Of a DNA stretch of 46,353 nucleotides, positions 7,477 to 15,816 are shown piece by piece. Within the stretch, counting starts at the first letter, position 1. Every line of letters begins with the position of its first letter. The position numbers and the translations under genes are program-made. The notes below the pieces were generated by a model. It saw nothing but the letters and a program-made list of their open reading frames with translations, was not told where the DNA came from and searched no databases. Source of the stretch: Aeromicrobium sp. CnD17-E (GTDB lineage Bacteria > Actinomycetota > Actinomycetes > Propionibacteriales > Nocardioidaceae); contig NZ_JAMXRU010000014.1 of NCBI RefSeq assembly GCF_024124745.1, positions 1-46,353 on the forward strand, written 5' to 3'.

Positions 7477-8415
7477 TCAGGCGTCGAAGGAGTGCTCCGG
7501 CGCGGGGAAGGTGCCGGACGCGACGTCGGCCGCGAACTCCTGCGCGGCGCCGAGGATGATGCCGTGCAGGTCGGCGTAGCGCTTGACGAAGCGCGGCGCC
7601 TTGCCCGTGCGCAGGCCGAGCATGTCCTGCCAGACGAGGACCTGGGCGTCGCAGCTCGGGCCGGCGCCGATCCCGATGGTCGGGATGTGCAGCCGCTCGG
7701 TGATCTCGGCCGCGATGGGCGCCGGCACCATCTCCATGACGACCGAGGAGGCGCCGGCCTCCTGCACCGCGAGGGCGTCCTCCATGAGACGTGACGCCGC
7801 GTCGCCGCGACCCTGCACCCGGTAGCCGCCGAGGGCGTGCTCGGACTGCGGCGTGAAGCCGATGTGGGCCATCACGGGCACCGCGCCCTTCGTCAGCAGC
7901 TCGATCTGCGGCGCCATCTCCGCACCACCCTCGAGCTTGACCACGTGCGCCTCGCCCTCCTTCATGAACCGCACGGCCGTGTCGTACGCCTGCTCGGGGG
8001 AGCGCTGGTAGGAGCCGAACGGCAGGTCGGCCACGACGAGCGCGCGACGAGCCGTGCGGGTGACGGCCTTGACCAGCGGCAGCAGCTCGTCGACCGTCAC
8101 CGGCAGCGACGACGCGTAGCCGAAGACGTTGTTCGCGGCGGAGTCGCCGATGAAGAGCACGGGCACGCCTGCCTCGTCGAACGTCGCGGCCGTGTACTGG
8201 TCGTAGGTGGTGAGCATGACCCACTTGTGGCCCTGCTCCTTCCACTGCTGCAGGTGGTGCGTCCGGACACGTCGGATGGCGGGGTCGGTCGTCGGACCGG
8301 ACGCCGGGCCGGCAGCGGGTGCCGGGGCGGGGGAGGTGCCGCCGCCGTAGGGCGCGGGCTCCTCGGCGCCGACGGGGGTGCCGGCCTGCGTCGGGGCAGG
8401 GGTGGGTTCGGTCAT
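7477..8415 (-). CDS. panB: 3-methyl-2-oxobutanoate hydroxymethyltransferase
   Basis: A 312-residue ketopantoate hydroxymethyltransferase: it adds a hydroxymethyl group from 5,10-methylene-THF to 2-oxoisovalerate, the first step of pantothenate (CoA) synthesis. Family blocks seen: [69 protein letters not shown], and [21 protein letters not shown]. The metal ligands are the Asp residues in IGDSAANN and VADLPFGS. The first 55 residues are a Pro/Ala/Gly-rich extension absent from E. coli PanB but common in actinobacteria. ATG 8415 was chosen because GAGAGGGAAG lies just upstream. No panC is nearby. Confidence 0.95.
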   Translation of the reverse strand: MTEPTPAPTQAGTPVGAEEPAPYGGGTSPAPAPAAGPASGPTTDPAIRRVRTHHLQQWKEQGHKWVMLTTYDQYTAATFDEAGVPVLFIGDSAANNVFGYASSLPVTVDELLPLVKAVTRTARRALVVADLPFGSYQRSPEQAYDTAVRFMKEGEAHVVKLEGGAEMAPQIELLTKGAVPVMAHIGFTPQSEHALGGYRVQGRGDAASRLMEDALAVQEAGASSVVMEMVPAPIAAEITERLHIPTIGIGAGPSCDAQVLVWQDMLGLRTGKAPRFVKRYADLHGIILGAAQEFAADVASGTFPAPEHSFDA

Positions 8416-8536
8416 GGTCTTCCCTCTCTTCTCGCAGCCCCTCGGTGGGGGTCCACGGACGTGACCCATCCTGCCGCATCGACGACGTTTGTCACGTCGC
8501 TGTGCCTCAGGTCATGCGCAGGAGCCACGGTCGCGC

Positions 8537-10297
8537 TCAGTCGAGCGACTCGCGCCACCCGTTCGTCATTGGCACGCGCCGGTCGCGGCCGAAGTTGCGT
8601 CGGCTGACCTTCGGGCCCGGCGGGTACTGACGGCGCTTGTACTCGGCCTTGTCGACGAGGGTGACGACCCGCTCGACGAGCGCAGGGTCGAAGCCCTCCG
8701 CGATCACCGCCGCGACGCCGAGGTCGCGCTCCACGTAGGCGTCGAGCACGGCGTCGAGCAGCTCGTACGGCGGCAGCGAGTCGGAGTCGAGCTGGCCGGG
8801 GCGCAGCTCCGCCGACGGCGGCTTGCTGATCGCGTTCTCGGGGATCGGGGGCGTCTCGCCGCGCTCCTCGGCCCACCGGTTGCGCCACCGCGAGACCTCC
8901 CACACGAGGGTCTTGGGCAGGTCCTTGATCGGTGCGTAGGCGCCTACGGCGTCGCCGTAGATCGTGGAGTAGCCCGTGGCCAGCTCCGACTTGTTGCCGC
9001 AGGCCAGCACCAGGTGGCCGTGCTGGTTCGACAGCCCCATCCAGATCACCGCGCGGATGCGGGCCTGCAGGTTCTCCTCGGCGATGCCGTCCAGGTGCAA
9101 CGCGGACTGGTAGGCCTCGAAGATCGGGGCGATCGGGACGGTGTCGAGCTGCAGTCCCGTGCGTCGGGCGAGCTCGTCGGCGTCGGTGCGGCTGTGGTCG
9201 GTCGACCACGCGCTCGGGTTGGAGACGCCGAAGACGTTCTCGGCACCGAGCGCGTCGACGGCGATCGCACCGACGAGCGTCGAGTCGATGCCGCCGGAGA
9301 GGCCCATCAGGACCGTCGAGCCGCCGTTCTTGCGCACGTAGTCGCGCAGGCCGAGCACGATCGCCCAGTACCGCTCGCCGAGGTCGTCCCACCGCTCGGC
9401 GACCGTCGGGGCCACCGGCTCGTAGGCCGGGAGCGGGTCGGCGGAGATGACGGTGCGCTCGACGCGCAGGCCGTGGAAGCGCGTGTCGCGATCGGGCATG
9501 GGGGCCGTCGCGGCGGGAACGTCGAGGTCGACCACGAGCAGCTCGGGCTCGAACTGCGCCGCGCGGGCGACGAGCTCGCCGGCGGCGTCGACGACGAGGG
9601 AGTCGCCGTCGAAGACCAGCTCGTCCTGGCCGCCGACGAGGTTCACGTACGCGAGGGCGCAGCTGCCCTCGCGGGCGCGTCGGGCGCAGAGCTCGAGCCG
9701 CGTGTCGTCCTTCGCGGCCTCGTACGGGGAGCCGTTGAGCACCACCAGCAGACCGGCTTCCGCGGCGTCGGCTGCGGCGGACGGACCGTCCTGCCAGATG
9801 TCCTCGCAGATGGCGATGGCGACGTCGACGCCGTGCACCTGCACGACCTGCGTCTCGTCGCCGGGCACGAAGTGACGGAACTCGTCGAACACGCCGTAGT
9901 TCGGCAGGTGGTGCTTGTCGTAGCGGGTGACGACGCGGCCGCCCGTGAGCACCGACGCGGAGTTCGTGGGCGCGTTCTTCGGCACCCCGAGCCGCTCGGT
10001 GTCGATGTGGTCCTTCGCGGTGTCGAGGTGCCCGACGACGACCACGAGGTCGCCGAGGCCCTCGTCGGCCAGGCGTGTCGCGAGGTCGGGCACCAGGGCG
10101 CGGCTGGCCTCGATGAACGACAGCCGGTAGGCGAGGTCCTCGACCGGGTAGCCGTTCAGCACCATCTCCGGCAGCACCAGCAGGTGGGCACCCGCCTGCG
10201 CCGCCTCGTGCGCGGCGGCGACGACGAGCTCGACGTTGCCGTCGAGGTCGCCGAGACGTGGGTTGACCTGAGCGAGGGCGAGTCGGAGCTGAGGCAC
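8537..10297 (-). CDS. nadE: Glutamine-dependent NAD+ synthetase
   Basis: A 586-residue two-domain enzyme that amidates nicotinic acid adenine dinucleotide to NAD+ using glutamine-derived ammonia. Residues 1-270 are a nitrilase-type glutaminase with the Glu of LLVLPEMVLNGYP, the Lys of RYDKHHLPNYGVFDE and the Cys of AIAICEDIWQDGP. Residues about 300-586 are the synthetase with the PP-loop LMGLSGGIDSTLVGAIA and the NKSELATGYSTIYGDAVGAY block. GTG 10297 is preceded by TAGGCT (10309-10304) with a six-base spacer and no ribosome site, so it is probably leaderless. panB lies 121 bases downstream on the same strand. Confidence 0.96.
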   Translation of the reverse strand: MPQLRLALAQVNPRLGDLDGNVELVVAAAHEAAQAGAHLLVLPEMVLNGYPVEDLAYRLSFIEASRALVPDLATRLADEGLGDLVVVVGHLDTAKDHIDTERLGVPKNAPTNSASVLTGGRVVTRYDKHHLPNYGVFDEFRHFVPGDETQVVQVHGVDVAIAICEDIWQDGPSAAADAAEAGLLVVLNGSPYEAAKDDTRLELCARRAREGSCALAYVNLVGGQDELVFDGDSLVVDAAGELVARAAQFEPELLVVDLDVPAATAPMPDRDTRFHGLRVERTVISADPLPAYEPVAPTVAERWDDLGERYWAIVLGLRDYVRKNGGSTVLMGLSGGIDSTLVGAIAVDALGAENVFGVSNPSAWSTDHSRTDADELARRTGLQLDTVPIAPIFEAYQSALHLDGIAEENLQARIRAVIWMGLSNQHGHLVLACGNKSELATGYSTIYGDAVGAYAPIKDLPKTLVWEVSRWRNRWAEERGETPPIPENAISKPPSAELRPGQLDSDSLPPYELLDAVLDAYVERDLGVAAVIAEGFDPALVERVVTLVDKAEYKRRQYPPGPKVSRRNFGRDRRVPMTNGWRESLD

Positions 10298-10338
10298 GTG
10301 GTCAGCCTAGGCCGTCGAGCGTGCCGCATCATGTCGTC

Positions 10339-10737
10339 ATGGCGAGGACCTGCCCGTGCGGCACCGGTGCACCCTTCGACGGCTGCTGCCGGCCGTACCT
10401 CGACGGCGAGCCCGTCCCGACGGCGGAGCGACTCATGCGGTCCCGGTACACCGCCTACGTCCGCGGCGACGGCGGTCATCTCCTGCGCACCTGGCACCCG
10501 ACCACCCGTCCGGCGCGCGTCGACCACGACCCGGGCCTCGAGTGGCTCGGCCTCGAGGTGCTGCGCACCGAGGCCGGCGACGTCGACGACACGTTCGGCG
10601 TGGTGGAGTTCCGGGCCGCCTACCTCGCCGACGGACCAGGTGTCCTGCACGAGGTGAGCCGCTTCGCGCGCACCGACGACGGGTGGCAGTACGTCCGCGG
10701 ACGGATGGTCGACGACGGCCCGCGCACGCTCCGCTGA
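10339..10737 (+). CDS. YchJ/UPF0225 family SEC-C motif protein
   Basis: A 132-residue protein. The N-terminal SEC-C-like zinc motif (CPCGTGAPFDGCCRPYLDG, residues 5-23) is followed by a cystatin/NTF2-like fold (LMRSRYTAYVRGDGGHLLRTW, VEFRAAYL, HEVSRFARTDDGWQYVRG). This matches the YchJ family; the function is unknown. ATG 10339 was chosen over an in-frame upstream codon at 10321 because CATCAT at 10327-10332 stands six bases before it, a leaderless arrangement, and because family members begin at this point. It diverges from nadE with 41 bases between starts. Confidence 0.88.
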   Translation: MARTCPCGTGAPFDGCCRPYLDGEPVPTAERLMRSRYTAYVRGDGGHLLRTWHPTTRPARVDHDPGLEWLGLEVLRTEAGDVDDTFGVVEFRAAYLADGPGVLHEVSRFARTDDGWQYVRGRMVDDGPRTLR

Positions 10738-10751
10738 GCCGCCCCGACCAC

Positions 10752-10767
10752 GAAACATCGCCGTAAC
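10752..10767 (+). promoter_or_regulatory. Possible GlnR box before glnA2
   Basis: GAAAC-n6-GTAAC stands 23 bases before the glnA2 start. GlnR, the actinobacterial nitrogen regulator, binds alternating GTnAC and GAAAC pentamers at six-base spacing; only two of the usual four are present here, so the site would be weak. If transcription starts at the ATG after GAGACT (10779-10784), the box overlaps the -35 region. Confidence 0.45.
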
Positions 10768-10790
10768 ACGACCCGTGCGAGACTCTGGCC

Positions 10791-12128
10791 ATGGGTAAGC
10801 AGGAAGACTTCGTCCTCCGGGCGCTCGAGGAGCGTGACGTCCGGTTCGTGCGGCTCTGGTTCACCGACGTGCTCGGCTCGCTGAAGTCGGTCGCCATCGC
10901 CCCGGCGGAGCTGGAGGGAGCCTTCAGCGAGGGCATCGGCTTCGACGGGTCGGCGATCCAGGGCTTCGCCCGCGTGCACGAGGCCGACATGCTGCTCAAG
11001 CCCGATCCGTCGACCTTCCAGATCCTGCCGTGGCGGGGCGAGGCGCCCGCGACGGCCCGCATGTTCTGCGACATCGCGATGCCCGACGGCTCGCCGTCGT
11101 TCGCCGACCCGCGGCACGTGCTGAAGCGGTCGCTGCAGAAGGCCGCCGAGGCCGGCTTCACCTTCTACACCCACCCGGAGATCGAGTTCTACGTCTTCCG
11201 GGGCAAGCCTGACGTCGGCGGCCGGCCGGTGCCCGTCGACGACTCCGGCTACTTCGACCACACCGCGCAGGGCGGCGGCCAGGACTTCCGTCGCGAGGTC
11301 ATCACGATGCTCGAGAACATGGGCATCAGCGTCGAGTTCAGCCACCACGAGGGCGGGCCGGGACAGCAGGAGATCGACCTGCGCTACGCCGACGCCCTCT
11401 CCACCGCCGACAACGTGATGACCTTCCGCACGGTCGTGCGCGAGGTCGCGCTCAGCCAGGGCAAGTGGGCCTCGTTCATGCCCAAGCCGTTCACCGAGCA
11501 CCCCGGCTCCGCGATGCACACGCACCTGTCGCTGTTCGAGGGCGACGAGAACGCCTTCTACGAGGCGGGCGCCGAGTACCAGCTGAGCGCCACCGGCCGC
11601 TCCTTCATCGCGGGCGTCCTCGAGCACACGCCGGAGATCACCGCCGTGACGAACCAGTGGGTCAACTCCTACAAGCGGCTGGCGAGCGGCTACGAGGCCC
11701 CCAACTACCTCAGCTGGGGCCACAACAACCGCTCCGCCCTCGTGCGGGTGCCGATGTACAAGCCGCACAAGAGCGGCTCCGCGCGCGTCGAGCACCGCGG
11801 CATCGACGCCGGCTGCAACCCCTACCTCACCTACGCGCTCGTCCTCGCCGCCGGGCTGAAGGGCATCGAGAACGGCTCGACCCTGCCGCCCGAGACCGAG
11901 GACAACGTCTGGTCGCTCACCGACCGGGAGCGCAAGACGATGGGTCTGACGCCCATGCCGCGCAACCTCGACGAGGCGATCCGCGAGATGGAGAGCAGCG
12001 AGCTCGTCGCCGAGACGCTGGGCGAGCACGTCTTCGACTTCTTCCTGCGCAACAAGCGTCAGGAGTGGGACGCCTACCGCTCCCAGGTGACCCAGTTCGA
12101 GATCGACCGCCTCCTGCCCGTCCTCTGA
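10791..12128 (+). CDS. glnA2: Glutamine synthetase-like protein GlnA2
   Basis: A 445-residue member of the glutamine synthetase family, matching the Rv2222c type in length and in lying next to glnE. It carries the beta-grasp N-domain (RDVRFVRLWFTDVLGSLKSV, GFDGSAIQGF) and the ATP/metal domain (EIEFYVFRG, ANYLSWGHNNRSALVRVP, GCNPYLTYALVLAAGLKGIE). The residue matching the adenylylation tyrosine of GlnA1 is Trp374 (DNVWSLT), so GlnE cannot modify it there. Streptomyces GlnA2 is reported as a gamma-glutamylpolyamine synthetase; whether this one makes glutamine or another gamma-glutamyl product cannot be read from sequence. No ribosome site; GAGACT lies six bases upstream. Confidence 0.92.
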   Translation: MGKQEDFVLRALEERDVRFVRLWFTDVLGSLKSVAIAPAELEGAFSEGIGFDGSAIQGFARVHEADMLLKPDPSTFQILPWRGEAPATARMFCDIAMPDGSPSFADPRHVLKRSLQKAAEAGFTFYTHPEIEFYVFRGKPDVGGRPVPVDDSGYFDHTAQGGGQDFRREVITMLENMGISVEFSHHEGGPGQQEIDLRYADALSTADNVMTFRTVVREVALSQGKWASFMPKPFTEHPGSAMHTHLSLFEGDENAFYEAGAEYQLSATGRSFIAGVLEHTPEITAVTNQWVNSYKRLASGYEAPNYLSWGHNNRSALVRVPMYKPHKSGSARVEHRGIDAGCNPYLTYALVLAAGLKGIENGSTLPPETEDNVWSLTDRERKTMGLTPMPRNLDEAIREMESSELVAETLGEHVFDFFLRNKRQEWDAYRSQVTQFEIDRLLPVL

Positions 12129-12149
12129 CGGGCGGGGCGGCCGGCTGTG

Positions 12150-12830
12150 CGCCGGTCGTGACCGTGCTGGTGCGCTGGCGCGGGGGATCTTGACCTTGCT
12201 GGTGCGCTGCCTGCGGGGTCTTGTCGTGGTGGTGCGCTGCCTCGGCTGGCGCTGGGGGTGGTCTCCGAAAGGGCCTCGACCGGGCGGCGGGGTGCGGCGG
12301 CGCCTCCGGTTCTCGGGCTGTGGCCTTCGGTGGACGCAATCTTCTGCGTTCGTGCGTGGGGGGCCAAGCCTTCTGCGTCTGTTACGGGATCCCGTCGTCA
12401 ATGCAGAAGCGTTCGGCCTCCAGCGCACGAAGGAAGAATCGTGGGTGTCCTTGAGGGTGGGGCGGGCAGTGCTTCTCCCTTCTCGTGGCACGGTCCACGA
12501 GAAGGGAGAAGCGCTGCCATGTCTGGCCCCCTGAGCGGTTGATCCACCACCCTTCGAGCGCTGGGAAGGGTGGCAGATCCACCGCCGAGGGCGATTCGGT
12601 GGCAGATCCACCGCTGAGGGGGTGAGAACGCAGAATCGTGCGTGCACTCCGAGCGCGACCCGCGGCCCGAGACCCCGGACCAGCGCGCTCGCCGGCCGCC
12701 CGGTCGAGGCCTTTCGGAGCGCACGACGACTCGAAGCCGCACCAGCGCAGCCCCACCCGAGCGAGAAGCCGCGCCGACGCAGCCCCACCCGAGCGAGAAC
12801 CACACCGACGCAGCCGCAGGTCGGACCCCG
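12150..12830. repeat. Long non-coding palindromic element, copy A
   Basis: The 752 bases between glnA2 and glnE hold no credible gene; several frames are open only because of GC content. They form an ordered structure: GGTGCGCTG-headed units at 12169, 12201 and 12231; the box CTCCGAAAGGGCCTCGACCG at 12263-12282; hairpin H1 (CTTCTGC/GCAGAAG, 12370-12409, enclosing ACGGGATCCCGT); hairpin H2 (12471-12512); hairpin H3 (12547-12573); a direct repeat of GGTGGCAGATCCACCGC at about 12570 and 12600; the same box inverted at 12701-12719; and inverted 32-bp units at 12747 and 12779. A second copy lies at 24393-25141. Boundaries are approximate. The glnE promoter begins just after it. Confidence 0.85.
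12471..12512 (+). repeat. Hairpin H2 of element A, perfect 18-bp stem
   Basis: GCTTCTCCCTTCTCGTGG (12471-12488) pairs without mismatch with 12495-12512 around the six-base loop CACGGT. The counterpart in element B (24739-24778) keeps the same stem core with one mismatch and a different loop. It is the strongest hairpin of this copy. Confidence 0.9.
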
Positions 12831-12880
12831 ACGCCCCCGGTGACCACCGACCTTCCACGCGCCCCCGGTAGCCTGCGAGC

Positions 12881-15811
12881 GTGCCCACCGAGTCTCCCGA
12901 GCTGGCCCTGGCGCGTCGCGGGTTCCGCGACGGGGCGGCTGCCGCGGCCCACCTCGCCCGCCTCGACGGCATCGACGACGCACTCGTGGAGCAGGTGGCG
13001 TCCGTCGCCAGCCCCGACACCGCGCTCGCGTCGCTGGTGGCGATCGCGGAGACGTGGGGGGTCGAGCGGCTGCTCGCGACCCTGCGGGGAGATGCGGAGC
13101 TGCGGCAGCGACTGCTCATCGTCCTCGGCACCAGCGAGGCGCTCGGCGACTTCCTCGCCCGGCACCCGCAGCACGTCGAGGACCTCGCCGCCGACCGGCT
13201 GTCGCCCGTCCCGCTCGACCTCGACGTCATGCGCCAGCAGCTCGGCGATGCCGACGACGCCGACGCCCTGCGCGTCGCCTACCGCCGCAAGCTGCTGCAC
13301 GTCGCCGCCCGCGACCTGACCGCGCTGACCAGCTTCGAGGAGTCGTCGGCCGAGCTCGCCGACCTCGCCATGGCGACCCTGGGCGCCGCGCTCGACCTGG
13401 CGCGCCGCGACGAGCCTGACGCCGACTGCGTGCGGCTGGCGGTGATGGCGATGGGCAAGACCGGCGGCCGCGAGCTGAACTACGTCAGCGACGTCGACGT
13501 GATCTTCGTGCACGAGCCCGTCGAGGGCGCCGACGAGCAGGCCGCAGGACGGATCGCCGCCCGTCTCGCGTCGGCCATGATGCGCCTCTGCTCCGACCAC
13601 ACCCGCGAGGGCACCATCTGGGAGGTCGACGCGAACCTGAGACCCGAGGGGACCCAGGGCCCGCTGAGCCGCACGCTGCGCAGCCACGTCGCCTACTACG
13701 ACCGGTGGGCGTCGACGTGGGAGTTCCAGGCGCTGCTGAAGGCACGGTTCGCGGCAGGCGACGCCGAGCTCGGCCAGGCCTACCTCGACGCGCTGTCGCC
13801 GAAGGTCTGGGACGCCAGCACCCGGGAGAACTTCGTGCGCGACGTCCGCGCGATGCGCACGCGCGTCATCGAGAACATCCCGTCGCAGCAGCGCGACCGG
13901 CAGCTGAAGCTCGGCTCGGGCGGTCTGCGCGACGTCGAGTTCTCGGTGCAGCTGCTGCAGCTCGTGCACGGTCGCGGCGACGCGTCGCTGCGCAGCCCGA
14001 CGACCCTGGAGGCGCTGCGCAAGCTCACCGAGGGTGGCTACGTCGGCCGGCGCGACGGCGCCGCCCTGGAGGACGCCTACGAGTTCCTGCGCACCCTGGA
14101 GCACCGCATCCAGCTCTACCGGCTGCGCCGCAACCACGTCGTGCCCGACGACGAGGAGGACCTGCGACGTCTCGGCCGTTCCATGGGCTACCGGGCGAAC
14201 CCGGCCGAGGGTCTGGTCAAGGACTGGCAGGCCCACAAGCGCCTCGTGCGACGCCTGCACGAGAAGCTCTTCTACCAACCGCTCCTGGAGGCGGTCACCT
14301 CCCTGCCCGACGAGGGTCTGCGGCTCACGCCCGAGGCGGCGCAGGCCCGGCTCATGGCGCTCGGCTTCAAGGACCCGAAGGGTGCCCTCGCGCACATCCA
14401 GGCCCTCACGTCGGGCGTGTCCCGACGCGCCGCGATCCAGCGCTCGCTGCTGCCGGCCATGCTGCAGTGGTTCGCGGAGTCGCCCGCGCCCGACGTCGGC
14501 CTGCTCGCGTTCCGGCGGATCAGCGAGTCGCTGGGGGAGTCGCACTGGTACCTGCGCAAGCTCCGCGACGAGGGCGAGGGGGCGGAGCAGCTCGCGGCGG
14601 TCGTCGGCTCGAGCCGCTACGTGTCGGACCTGGTCCAGCGTGCGCCCGACGCCGTCGCGCTGCTGGGCGACGACGCCGAGCTGGTGCCGCGCGACGCGGA
14701 ACGTCTGCAGGGGGAGATGCAGCTCGCCGCGCGGCGACACACCCGCCCCGACCAGGCGATCAAGGCTGTCCGCCGCGTGCGACGTCGGGAGCTGTCGCGC
14801 ATCGGCATCGCCGACGTCCTGGGCCGGCTCGACATCGACGAGGTCGGCACCGCGCTGTCCGACCTCACGGAGGCGACGCTCGGCGCCGCGCTCACCGCCT
14901 CGATCGGAGCCGTCGCCCGCCAGCGGGAGGAGGCCGGCAAGGAGCCCTTCCCGACGCGGATGGCCGTGGTCCTCATGGGCCGTCTCGGCGGCCGCGAGTC
15001 GGGCTACGGGTCCGACGCCGACGTCATGTTCGTGCACGAGCCACTGCCCGGCGCCGACGACGGGGAGGCGGCGGCTGCCGCGACGGCCGTCGCGACGTCG
15101 CTGCGCACCACCCTCGGCGCGCCCGGCGACGACCCGGCCCTCGAGGTCGACGCCGAGCTGCGGCCCGACGGCCGCAACGGGCCGCTGGTCCGCTCCTTCG
15201 CCGCCTACGCGTCCTACTACGAGAAGTACTCGGCGGTGTGGGAGTCCCAGGCCCTGCTGCGTGCTCGCGCCAGCGTCGGGGACCCCGACCTGTGCGCCCG
15301 GTTCGAGGCACTCGTCGACCCGCTGCGCTGGCCCGACGGCGGCGTCTCGGACGCGCAGGTCCGCGAGATCCGGCGCATCAAGGCCCGCGTCGAGGCCGAG
15401 CGCCTCCCGCGGGGCGCCAACCCGAAGACGCACCTCAAGCTCGGTCGCGGCGGCATCGCCGACGTCGAGTGGACCGTGCAGCTCCTGCAGCTGCAGCACG
15501 CCCACGCGGTTCCCGGACTGCGCACGACGTCGACCTGCGGCGCCCTCGCAGCCGCTGCCGACGCCGGGCTGGTGACCGCGGACGACGCCGAGGTGCTGCT
15601 GCACGCGTGGCGGCTGGTGAGCCGCATCCGCAACGCCGTCGTGCTCATGCGCGGCAAGCCGGCGGAGTCGATGGTGGAGCAGAGCGAGGAACGCGCTGGC
15701 GTCGCGCACCTGCTGGGGTACGGTCAGCAGCACAGCGAACGCATGGTCGACGACTACCTGCGTGCCACCCGGCACGCCAGACAGGTCGTCGAACGCATCT
15801 TCTGGGAGTGA
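12881..15811 (+). CDS. glnE: Glutamine synthetase adenylyltransferase / adenylyl-removing enzyme
   Basis: A 976-residue bifunctional enzyme controlling GlnA1 by attaching or removing AMP on its tyrosine. Two nucleotidyltransferase domains are visible: GKTGGRELNYVSDVDVIF from residue 192 (removal half) and GRLGGRESGYGSDADVMF from residue 700 (adenylylation half), each with the Asp-x-Asp metal pair and a following conserved block (EVDANLRPEG; EVDAELRPDG). Each is followed by KLGSGGLRDVEF or KLGRGGIADVEW. Length is normal for actinobacteria. The GTG start is preceded by TAGCCT (12869-12874) with a six-base spacer, so transcription probably starts on the start codon, separate from glnA2. GlnA1, the substrate, is encoded 26 kb away on the other strand. 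Confidence 0.96.
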   Translation: MPTESPELALARRGFRDGAAAAAHLARLDGIDDALVEQVASVASPDTALASLVAIAETWGVERLLATLRGDAELRQRLLIVLGTSEALGDFLARHPQHVEDLAADRLSPVPLDLDVMRQQLGDADDADALRVAYRRKLLHVAARDLTALTSFEESSAELADLAMATLGAALDLARRDEPDADCVRLAVMAMGKTGGRELNYVSDVDVIFVHEPVEGADEQAAGRIAARLASAMMRLCSDHTREGTIWEVDANLRPEGTQGPLSRTLRSHVAYYDRWASTWEFQALLKARFAAGDAELGQAYLDALSPKVWDASTRENFVRDVRAMRTRVIENIPSQQRDRQLKLGSGGLRDVEFSVQLLQLVHGRGDASLRSPTTLEALRKLTEGGYVGRRDGAALEDAYEFLRTLEHRIQLYRLRRNHVVPDDEEDLRRLGRSMGYRANPAEGLVKDWQAHKRLVRRLHEKLFYQPLLEAVTSLPDEGLRLTPEAAQARLMALGFKDPKGALAHIQALTSGVSRRAAIQRSLLPAMLQWFAESPAPDVGLLAFRRISESLGESHWYLRKLRDEGEGAEQLAAVVGSSRYVSDLVQRAPDAVALLGDDAELVPRDAERLQGEMQLAARRHTRPDQAIKAVRRVRRRELSRIGIADVLGRLDIDEVGTALSDLTEATLGAALTASIGAVARQREEAGKEPFPTRMAVVLMGRLGGRESGYGSDADVMFVHEPLPGADDGEAAAAATAVATSLRTTLGAPGDDPALEVDAELRPDGRNGPLVRSFAAYASYYEKYSAVWESQALLRARASVGDPDLCARFEALVDPLRWPDGGVSDAQVREIRRIKARVEAERLPRGANPKTHLKLGRGGIADVEWTVQLLQLQHAHAVPGLRTTSTCGALAAAADAGLVTADDAEVLLHAWRLVSRIRNAVVLMRGKPAESMVEQSEERAGVAHLLGYGQQHSERMVDDYLRATRHARQVVERIFWE

Positions 15812-15816
15812 GCGCG

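Noticed and set aside
12150-12830. Integron attC array or transposon with terminal inverted repeats.
   Set aside because: No integrase or transposase and no attC core sites; target-site duplications could not be identified, so mobility is unproven.
12190-12871. Open frames of 70-114 codons on both strands inside palindromic element A.
   Set aside because: Several overlapping frames are open at once, none has a ribosome site, and the similarity between copies A and B is at DNA structure level, not in one reading frame.
13705-15816. Very long open frame on the + strand running through glnE into the DUF3152 gene.
   Set aside because: Inside glnE it is the out-of-frame shadow (Arg/Ala/Pro-rich, no family); only the part from ATG 15817 with its signal peptide is real.
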